DNA from: Tissierellia bacterium
GTDB taxonomy: Bacteria; Bacillota; Clostridia; Tissierellales; Peptoniphilaceae
Assembly (NCBI GenBank): GCA_012728335.1
Contig: JAAYFG010000017.1
Span: 1 to 38,771, forward strand
DNA length: 38,771 bases
Direction of reading: 5' to 3'
The notes below the pieces were generated by a model. That model was not told where the DNA came from. It saw only the letters and a list, made by a program, of their open reading frames with translations, and did not search any database. Shown here piece by piece: positions 32,595 to 38,771 of the stretch (position 1 is its first letter; every line of letters starts with the position of its first letter). The position numbers and the translations under genes were made by a program.

Positions 32595-35588
32595 TTGTCA
32601 AAAAGAAAGAAGCTAAAAGGAAAAGATAAGGTAATTCAGAAGATGAGTAAGGATGGACTTATTGAAGAGAATTTATCTGATGGAACATCTAGAAGTATCT
32701 CTCAAAAGATTAACGATGTTGATTTAGGAGACCTAAGAGAAAAATCTAATATTGTAAAGGATAAAAGTATTGAAGAAAATACTGTTAATAATAAGAGACA
32801 ACAAAGGCAAATGAGGAGTATGAAAGATACTCCAATAAGCAAAGAAAATGAAGGATCAGAAACAAGTATTAATAGTGGCTTTGAAGAGACTATGATTAAT
32901 GATGAAACAAAAACGTTTTATAAAGAACAATATATGGAAAATAGACAATCTAGTAATGAAGATAGCTTTTCAGTTGAAGAGAGAAGTAATGCAGATGGTC
33001 AAAATTTAAGAAGAGAATTTGCTGAATCCAATAAAAGCTTTAACAGTAGAGTAGAGAAGCCAGATAATATTAATTTATCAAAATTAGAAATTACATCAAA
33101 GGATAAAGACACGAAGCTTAAGAATGTTGGTAAAAGATTTAGAGAACAGGAATCTGAATATAAACATTTAAATAGTGAAAGTGGAAGTTTCGCTGATGAT
33201 AGTGATACTTTTCAAGTTGAGTCAAGGTCAGATATAGATTATAAAGAAATTCAAAGAGAATATTTAGAGTCAAAAGAGGAATATAAACTTAATGTTGAAG
33301 ATGCTCCAATATTAAAAAATCATAAAAACAAAATATTAATTACCAAAAGAAAAGCATTAAAAAATCAGAAGCTAGCTATTAAGTTCTCAAAGATGAAAGA
33401 AAATGAATCTAAAGTAGATACTGATATATCAAAAACAGATGAACTTAAAGACTTAACGACAGATACAAATTTAAAGGATAACAGACAAAACAATCATCAA
33501 AAAGAGAAGCTTTTAAAAAGTGAAGAGAATCTGAAAAATAGTAAGGAAGAGAATAAGAGCGTAGATAATGTAAAAGCTACACCAAAAAACACTTCTAAAG
33601 AAGATATTGTCGATGAGAATTCTAAAGAGAAAAGTAGTAAACATAAAAGGCATAATAAGAAAAGTAAAGGTCAAAAGAGTAAGTTAGAGTTTGAAGAAGG
33701 GAAGACTAAGAATAGTAAATTCAAAGAATTAGATGTAGAAAAAGAGAAAGGTGAAAGTGTAGTAAAAAAGATCATTCCCAAAGCAGCGATTACTAGCTTG
33801 GAAATGATTCGAAAATCAACGAATGAAACGGAAGACGAAAATGTAGGAATTGAATCTATTGAGGGAATAGAAAAATCTTATTATGAGGGTAGAAACATTA
33901 AAAACAGATTCTCAAACTACCAGAAAAAAAGAGATAGGAAGAAATTAAAAAAGTTTGAGAGATCAAAAGATATATCAAAACAAAATACAGGTAAATCTGA
34001 TGGTAGACTGTTAGATAAGATTTTTTTCAAAAAGAAACTTCAAAGAAAATATAATGAAGAAATTAGAAAAGACACTGGAAAGAGAAGGATTCGTGGAATT
34101 AAAGAAACTGCAAAACATGCATGGGATTCTATTAGAGGAATTGGGAAGAAAAGTGGTGGATATCTTGTAGTTATTGGAGTGTTATTACTTATTATGATGA
34201 TATTATTTCATTCTTGTTCCGCAATTATGATGGGAGGAATGGGAGCAATAGCAGGAAGTTCTTATCAAGCAAGCGATGTTGATGTAACAAATGCAGATGT
34301 AGAGTACACAAGACATGAGGCAAATCTATTACTGACATTGAAGGATGTAGAAGTGGATAATCCAGGATACGATGAATATCGCTATAATGTGACTCCAGTT
34401 GGACATGATCCACATGAATTATTAGCATATTTGACAGCAGTATATCAAGATTTTAAAGTAGATGAAATTAAAGAAGTAATAGAGGAAATATTTAATGCGC
34501 AGTATCAATTCTCTACAAAGGAAATAATTGAAAAATATACTACTAAGCGTCAAGTCGAAGATCCCCACACTGGAGAAATATATGAGATTGAAGAAGAACA
34601 TGAGAAACGAATATTAGAAGTAAGTTTAGTATCAAAACCTTTAGAAGAAGTCTTAATATCTATGATGGAAGAAGATACTAAAGGCATTTATGACATTTTA
34701 ATAGAGACTAAGGGAAATTTTATGATATATCCATCACCAATTGAAGGAGAATGGAAGACATCAGTTACATCAATGTTTGGATATAGAATGCATCCAATAA
34801 AAAATGATTTGGATATACACAGTGGAATTGATATTTCAGGAAGTGAAAATACTGATTTAAAATCCATATTTGATGGAACTGTTATTAAAGTCGATTATGA
34901 CGGAACTGGATATGGTAATTATGTAGTGATAGAAGACAAAAATGGATGGGAAGCTTTATATGCACATTGTTCATCAATAGATGTTAGTGTAGGAGATGAA
35001 ATTAAACAAGATAGTGTAATTGCAAAGATGGGGAGTACAGGCTCATCAACGGGGAGTCATTTACATTTAGAACTAAAGGATTCTGAGGGAAACCAATTGA
35101 ATCCTTATTTTTATTTGTACAGTGAAGTAAAGGAATTACCTACTTCAACATCAACACAATATAACGGATATACTGGTAACTTTGGAAATCCGGGAATTGA
35201 ATATGACGATGAGACAGTTAGACAATTATTTGCAGAAGCAGAAAAACATATTGGTAAGAGATATGTTTATGGAGCAAATGGACCATCTAATTTTGACTGT
35301 TCCAGTTTTGTCTGTTGGTCGTATAGAGTTTCCGGAGTAAAGCCAGACTTATATAGAACAACAGCACAAGAAATCTTTAATAAATGTACTCCATTGGAAA
35401 GAAATGAGGCAAAGGCAGGAGACATTATATTCTTCACTGGAACATATAATGCAGGTCGCCCAGTAAGTCATGTTGGTATTTATGCGGGAAATGGAATGAT
35501 GTTACACGCAGGTGATCCTATTCAGTATACAAGCATAGATACGAATTATTGGCAAAATCATTTTTATGCCTTTGGTAGATTGAATTAG
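32595..35588 (+). CDS. Conjugation wall hydrolase with M23 peptidase and NlpC/P60 domains
   Basis: A membrane-anchored peptidoglycan hydrolase that opens the wall for the transfer channel, 997 residues, far longer than the usual 300-600. Residues 1-515 are charged and low-complexity, with an internal degenerate duplication (about 122-155 and 203-236). One membrane helix (about 520-540, GGYLVVIGVLLLIMMILF) puts the rest outside. The M23 domain (about 715-850) has FGYRMHP, the metal residues HSGID and HLHLE, and YAHC. The NlpC/P60 domain (about 870-997) has the catalytic Cys in NFDCSSFV, the His in SHVGIYAG and a further His in MMLHAGD. Most relatives pair a lysozyme-like domain with NlpC/P60; here M23 takes that place. 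Start is TTG after GGAGGG. Confidence 0.9.
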   Translation: MSKRKKLKGKDKVIQKMSKDGLIEENLSDGTSRSISQKINDVDLGDLREKSNIVKDKSIEENTVNNKRQQRQMRSMKDTPISKENEGSETSINSGFEETMINDETKTFYKEQYMENRQSSNEDSFSVEERSNADGQNLRREFAESNKSFNSRVEKPDNINLSKLEITSKDKDTKLKNVGKRFREQESEYKHLNSESGSFADDSDTFQVESRSDIDYKEIQREYLESKEEYKLNVEDAPILKNHKNKILITKRKALKNQKLAIKFSKMKENESKVDTDISKTDELKDLTTDTNLKDNRQNNHQKEKLLKSEENLKNSKEENKSVDNVKATPKNTSKEDIVDENSKEKSSKHKRHNKKSKGQKSKLEFEEGKTKNSKFKELDVEKEKGESVVKKIIPKAAITSLEMIRKSTNETEDENVGIESIEGIEKSYYEGRNIKNRFSNYQKKRDRKKLKKFERSKDISKQNTGKSDGRLLDKIFFKKKLQRKYNEEIRKDTGKRRIRGIKETAKHAWDSIRGIGKKSGGYLVVIGVLLLIMMILFHSCSAIMMGGMGAIAGSSYQASDVDVTNADVEYTRHEANLLLTLKDVEVDNPGYDEYRYNVTPVGHDPHELLAYLTAVYQDFKVDEIKEVIEEIFNAQYQFSTKEIIEKYTTKRQVEDPHTGEIYEIEEEHEKRILEVSLVSKPLEEVLISMMEEDTKGIYDILIETKGNFMIYPSPIEGEWKTSVTSMFGYRMHPIKNDLDIHSGIDISGSENTDLKSIFDGTVIKVDYDGTGYGNYVVIEDKNGWEALYAHCSSIDVSVGDEIKQDSVIAKMGSTGSSTGSHLHLELKDSEGNQLNPYFYLYSEVKELPTSTSTQYNGYTGNFGNPGIEYDDETVRQLFAEAEKHIGKRYVYGANGPSNFDCSSFVCWSYRVSGVKPDLYRTTAQEIFNKCTPLERNEAKAGDIIFFTGTYNAGRPVSHVGIYAGNGMMLHAGDPIQYTSIDTNYWQNHFYAFGRLN

Positions 35589-35596
35589 GAGGGACT

Positions 35597-35848
35597 ATGG
35601 ATAGAAGACTTATTAAAAAATATGGAGAAAGAGATAAACTACTAAGTCAAATTAACTCACTGCAAGAAAAATTAAATAAAGTGAACAGAGATGTGATTGA
35701 GCTTGAAAAAGTAGAGCTTTATAAGAATTTTGAAGTTATGGACATTAGTTTAGAAGAATATAAGAAAATTGTGGAAGGAAAAGTATCTATTTATCAAGGA
35801 AGAGAAAATATAGTAACAAAACAGGAGGATAAAAATGAAGAGATTTAA
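35597..35848 (+). CDS. DUF4315 family ICE protein
   Basis: A small helical protein of 83 residues, no signal peptide or membrane part. LLSQINSLQEKLNKVNRDVIELEKVEL is a short coiled coil, and the rest matches the DUF4315 family, which sits after the wall hydrolase in Tn1549-like elements. GGAGGG before ATG; its end overlaps the next gene by 14 bases. Role unknown. Confidence 0.82.
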   Translation: MDRRLIKKYGERDKLLSQINSLQEKLNKVNRDVIELEKVELYKNFEVMDISLEEYKKIVEGKVSIYQGRENIVTKQEDKNEEI

Positions 35849-37154
35849 GGGCAAATTAGCCATAGTAATGACAATGATAATTGGAATGGGAAGTTTTAGT
35901 CCATTAATTTCACAGCAAGTATTTGCAGCAGAAAATGTGGACATAAATAAAACGATAAAAATAGAAAATGAAATTGATGTGATTATAAGTGAAAAATCAA
36001 AAAATGAAGATAAAATACTAGAATTAATGGAAAGGATAAATAGTTCAGAAGACAGTGAAGAACAACTTATTAAAGATAGAGAAGAGCTTCAAAATCAGTT
36101 AAAGAAAAAAGGTTCTGAAATAGAAGATTTTAAAAATCAATTATCAATACTAAAAGAGTCAGAAGAAGAAAAAGATATTCAGATAGGGAACTTAATTAAT
36201 TTAGCTTCTAGTTTACAGAAGGAAAAAGAAAAAATAATTGAGAAATTAGAAACAGTTAAGATTGAGCTTGAAGAGGAGAAGCTCAAAGAAGAACATAATT
36301 TAGAACGAATTGATGAATTAGAAAATAAAATTCGTGAACTGGAAGATGAACTTAATAAAAAAGATAAGACTATTGCAGAAAAAGAAGAGGAGATTAAGTT
36401 ACTAAAATCTGAAGTAATAGAAAAGAAAAAAGAATTAGAAAAGCTTCAACAAAAGTTAAATGAATTAGAAGAATCAAAGAGAGAATATGAAGATAAAATT
36501 ACTGAGTTAAATGAAGAATTAAAAGACATAAAGGATACTTCTAAAAAGTCAGAAGGTGAATTGAAAAAAGAAATAGAGGAATTAAAGAAAAAAGTCTCAG
36601 AACAAGTTAAAACCATTGAGAAATTAAAAGAGGATTTAAAAAAAGAAAAGGATAGTTTAAAGGAACATATTGAAGATAAAAAAGATGAAGACAAAATCAA
36701 AGAGTATAAGGACTTTGTTGTATTTCAAATTGGCAAAGATTACTACAATATAATATCTAATGGAAAGAAAACAACTGTATATATGGATGCAAAAGCATTT
36801 ATTGAAAAGGATAGAACAATATTACCTATTAGATACATGGCTTATGCACTTGGATTTAATGTGGAGTACAATGACGAGAAAAGAGAGGCAATCTTCTCCA
36901 ACAGAGATAATCCGGCATTACCTAAGAAGACATTAAAATTAAATATTGATTCTGGAGTTATGCAAGACACAGATGGAAATATATACAATTCTGATACTAA
37001 GCCGTTGAATATAGACGGAAGAATCCATGTTTCAATCACAAATATAGCTAAAGCATTTGGAGCAACTCATGGAAATATTGATGACGGTGTAGACAACACT
37101 ATTGAGTGGGATAGTAAGAATAAGGCTGTATACGTATTTAAGTCTGTAAAGTAG
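35835..37154 (+). CDS. Secreted coiled-coil protein with copper amine oxidase N1-type stalk domain
   Basis: An exported protein of 439 residues. Signal peptide MKRFKGKLAIVMTMIIGMGS... ends near QQVFA-AEN. About 40-295 form a long, nearly uninterrupted coiled coil, rich in Glu, Lys and Leu. The last 145 residues form a stalk domain of the Cu_amine_oxidN1 type: YMDAKAFIEKDRTILPIRYMAYALGFNVEYN and RIHVSITNIAKAFGA (quoted in part). No anchor is visible, so it may bind wall or partner proteins. GGAGG before ATG, translationally overlapping DUF4315. Other elements of this type, as far as I recall, have DUF4366 directly after DUF4315, so it seems to be an addition. Confidence 0.82.
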   Translation: MKRFKGKLAIVMTMIIGMGSFSPLISQQVFAAENVDINKTIKIENEIDVIISEKSKNEDKILELMERINSSEDSEEQLIKDREELQNQLKKKGSEIEDFKNQLSILKESEEEKDIQIGNLINLASSLQKEKEKIIEKLETVKIELEEEKLKEEHNLERIDELENKIRELEDELNKKDKTIAEKEEEIKLLKSEVIEKKKELEKLQQKLNELEESKREYEDKITELNEELKDIKDTSKKSEGELKKEIEELKKKVSEQVKTIEKLKEDLKKEKDSLKEHIEDKKDEDKIKEYKDFVVFQIGKDYYNIISNGKKTTVYMDAKAFIEKDRTILPIRYMAYALGFNVEYNDEKREAIFSNRDNPALPKKTLKLNIDSGVMQDTDGNIYNSDTKPLNIDGRIHVSITNIAKAFGATHGNIDDGVDNTIEWDSKNKAVYVFKSVK

Positions 37155-37164
37155 GAGGAAAATA

Positions 37165-37851
37165 ATGAAAAATAAAATGCTAAGAGTAGGGTTAACTGCC
37201 CTACTTCTTTCAGTAATGATAATAAATTCTTCAATTTCCTTTGCAGGTGGAACAGAAGAGACGATAAAGGAGCAAGAAAATACTATTTATGATTCTACAG
37301 AAGATATTGGAGATAAAAATTTTGACCCTAATATTTATATAGAAAAAGAAGAAGGAGATGTTTATTCTCCGTCGATTAAGAATTCTATTCCATATCAAGA
37401 AGTACCTAAAGTATCTAATTCAACCAATACTGGAATTGTAGAAGGAGGAAATGAAAAAGCTATTAATCCACTAGCTACAAAAGAAAATAAGGCTAGGGGA
37501 ACAGTTATAGAAAATGTTAATAAAAGTGGTGAAAGCATTACTCCAAAGAAATCTGTAGATACAACAGAATCTGAAATAAATGCTAAAAAAGATCCTAATG
37601 GAGAAGTGAATAATCAAAATACTATTAAAAATCAACAAGAAGACAAAATTGACTTTAGACAATTTCTTTCTTTCCAAACAAAGTCAGGAAAGACATTTCA
37701 TCTAATAGTGGATCATGAAAAAAATTCTGAAAATGTACAATTATTAACAGAAGTTGGAGAACAGGATTTATTAAACTTGATTGAAGGAGAAAAGAAACCA
37801 GAGAAAAAGGAGCAGCCTGAGACTAAAAGTATAGAAGAGCTTCAAAGGTAA
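37165..37851 (+). CDS. DUF4366 (CD1107 family) ICE protein, truncated by an in-frame stop
   Basis: The N-terminal 228 residues of a CD1107-type protein of conjugative elements. A signal peptide (MKNKMLRVGLTALLLSV..., cut near SFA-GG) is followed by a polar low-complexity region (about 30-165) and the family core FRQFLSFQTKSGKTFHLIVD with ENVQLLTEVGEQDLLNLIE (about 170-205). A TAA at 37849-37851 ends it. The same frame then continues for 73 codons that encode the membrane segment and acidic tail normal for this family, so the stop looks like a recent nonsense change. If translated as it stands, the product would be secreted and unanchored. GGAGG before ATG. Confidence 0.85.
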   Translation: MKNKMLRVGLTALLLSVMIINSSISFAGGTEETIKEQENTIYDSTEDIGDKNFDPNIYIEKEEGDVYSPSIKNSIPYQEVPKVSNSTNTGIVEGGNEKAINPLATKENKARGTVIENVNKSGESITPKKSVDTTESEINAKKDPNGEVNNQNTIKNQQEDKIDFRQFLSFQTKSGKTFHLIVDHEKNSENVQLLTEVGEQDLLNLIEGEKKPEKKEQPETKSIEELQR

Positions 37852-38073
37852 AAAGAAGAAAAAGAAAGGTTAGAACAAGAGAAATTAAAAGAACCTGAAA
37901 AGGAGAATAAAGGGAAAAGTCCATTATTATTGTTAATAGTTTTAGCGATTGTAGGTGGAGCAGGATATTACTTTAAGATATATAAAGCAAAACAAGAAAA
38001 TTTATATGATGAAGAAGATGATTATGAAGATGAGGACTATGATGATTATGGAGATGAAGAGGAGGAAGAATAA
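37852..38073 (+). pseudogene. C-terminal remnant of the DUF4366 gene
   Basis: In the same frame as the preceding gene, directly after its TAA: a charged helix (KEEKERLEQEKLKEPEKENK), the membrane segment SPLLLLIVLAIVGGAGYYFK, then IYKAKQ and a tail of Asp, Glu and Tyr to a stop at 38071. This layout is the family's usual C-terminus. There is no start codon with a ribosome binding site for this part, so it is lost unless the stop is read through. Confidence 0.8.
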
Positions 38074-38090
38074 TTATCGTGGTAAAATAA

Positions 38091-38135
38091 TTTACTTTTG
38101 TGCTTAAATAACATATAATATAAGCACGAAAGTAA
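38091..38135 (+). promoter_or_regulatory. Promoter and inverted-repeat operator of the abiE operon
   Basis: TTTACT (38091-38096), 17 bases, TATAAT (38114-38119). Arms of 15 bases, 38092-38106 and 38121-38135, are complementary at 14 positions and frame the -10 box. AbiEi antitoxins are known to repress their own promoter through inverted repeats, so this is the likely operator. Confidence 0.75.
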
Positions 38136-38145
38136 GGTGATAGAT

Positions 38146-38745
38146 ATGAATCAAGTTGAAAAGTTATTACAATTGATGAATGAGCGAGATGGAACGATAA
38201 CAACAAAAGAAGCTGTTAACTTAGGAATTCGAAAGAATGCATTTCAAGAGTTAGAGGAAAAAGGAGAAGTAGTTCGCATTGCAGAAGGACTATATGCACT
38301 ACCTGGAGAAGATATAGATGAGTACATTTATTTTTCTCACAGAGTACCCAAAGGAATTTTTTCTCATGATACAGCAGCTTTTTTATGGGGTCTTCAAAAT
38401 AGATCGCCGTTAATCTATCATATGACGATACAAAGTGGCAGCAATGTAAGTAGGATTAAAGAAAGAGGCACAAAGATTATTTTTCACTACATAAAGGAAC
38501 CTTTACTAGAGCTTGGAAAGACTAAAGTAAAAAATCCTTTTGGAAGAGAGATAATAATATATGATAGAGAAAGGACTATTCTAGACATAATTCGAGACAA
38601 GAATTCAATAGACCCACAAATATTTACAGAGACATTAAAGTCGTATTTTGAATATGAAGAAAAAAATATGAGAAAATTATATAAGTACGCAAAGGAAATG
38701 AATCTTTTAGAAAACCTATCAACTTATACGGAGGTACTTCTATGA
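38146..38745 (+). CDS. abiEi: AbiEi-type antitoxin/transcriptional repressor (type IV toxin-antitoxin)
   Basis: The antitoxin of a type IV pair, 199 residues: in AbiE systems it does not bind the toxin but represses the operon and counteracts the nucleotidyltransferase effect. The N-terminal winged helix (about 1-60) reads TITTKEAVNLGIRKNAFQEL then VRIAEGLYALPG, typical for this family. The C-terminal antitoxin domain has FSHDTAAFLWGL, then GTKIIFHYIK and IYDRERTILDIIRDK. ATG at 38146 is chosen; an in-frame GTG at 38137 lies inside AAGGTGA. Its stop overlaps the toxin gene start by ATGA. Likely maintenance or phage-defence cargo of the ICE. Confidence 0.9.
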   Translation: MNQVEKLLQLMNERDGTITTKEAVNLGIRKNAFQELEEKGEVVRIAEGLYALPGEDIDEYIYFSHRVPKGIFSHDTAAFLWGLQNRSPLIYHMTIQSGSNVSRIKERGTKIIFHYIKEPLLELGKTKVKNPFGREIIIYDRERTILDIIRDKNSIDPQIFTETLKSYFEYEEKNMRKLYKYAKEMNLLENLSTYTEVLL

Positions 38746-38771
38746 AAAATGCAGAACAATTAAAAGGAGCA
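38742..38771 (+). CDS. abiEii: AbiEii-type nucleotidyltransferase toxin (start only)
   Basis: The window ends after ten codons, MKNAEQLKGA. This is the usual N-terminus of AbiEii/AbiGii family toxins, and position agrees: ATGA overlap with the antitoxin gene, GGAGGT (38730-38735) six bases before. AbiEii proteins are nucleotidyltransferases that block growth. The remainder lies outside, so intactness is unknown. Confidence 0.75.
   Translation, partial: MKNAEQLKGA

Noticed and set aside
20074-38771. Integrase, relaxase or oriT of the element in this window
   Set aside because: I looked for tyrosine and serine recombinase and relaxase motifs and for a nic-like hairpin next to a relaxase gene; none is present, so they should lie to the right.
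1-38771. CRISPR array, tRNA or rRNA genes
   Set aside because: No regularly spaced repeats and no cloverleaf or rRNA-like stretches were recognised.

Overview
The window comes from a low-GC, strictly anaerobic-looking Gram-positive bacterium (Bacillota, Clostridia/Tissierellia type). The signs are strong AT bias, consensus GGAGG ribosome binding sites with some TTG starts, a B12-dependent (class II) ribonucleotide reductase, a DUF3793/flavodoxin iron-starvation pair, a cysteine desulfidase family enzyme, and a lipoprotein with YcdB/YcdC and S-layer homology regions. I cannot fix the genus from sequence alone.

Positions 1-20073 are chromosomal. They begin with a hairpin-bearing repeat zone (1-520), then an ABC-F ATPase on the minus strand, the surface lipoprotein, a nucleoside deoxyribosyltransferase-like gene followed by gltX, and a convergent minus-strand pair (DUF3793 then flavodoxin) behind a consensus promoter with a near-perfect Fur box. 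Next are a divergent cysteine desulfidase-like/GntR pair with palindromic operators, a MATE exporter, an ECF S-component, two diverged paralogous membrane proteins, and nrdJ with three NrdR boxes and a DnaA-box cluster. The part ends with a NatAB-like ABC exporter and an RlmCD-type 23S rRNA uracil methyltransferase. Most units end in clear intrinsic terminators.

Positions from about 20074 to the end are the left part of an integrative conjugative element of the Tn1549/CTn type, sitting directly downstream of the rRNA methyltransferase gene, a known ICE target. Gene order is: small HTH-like protein, YWxK-motif protein of unknown function, DUF6017-like replication protein, PcfB, VirD4 coupling ATPase, a four-gene hydrolase cassette, Maff2 pilin-like protein, VirB6/TrbL-like protein, a small membrane protein, PrgI, VirB4, an M23+NlpC/P60 wall hydrolase, DUF4315, a coiled-coil stalk protein, an interrupted DUF4366 protein, and an AbiEi/AbiEii type IV toxin-antitoxin pair cut by the window end. 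Relaxase, integrase/recombinase and oriT are not visible and should lie beyond the right edge.

The most unusual parts are: the cassette of two metallo-beta-lactamase-fold hydrolases, an alpha/beta hydrolase and a small membrane protein between the coupling ATPase and the pilin gene; strong terminators placed just before the ribosome binding sites of three transfer genes, which suggests antitermination or attenuation; the double DnaA/NrdR control region of nrdJ; an in-frame stop that separates DUF4366 from its membrane anchor; and an ABC-F protein whose second ATPase site lacks all key catalytic residues.
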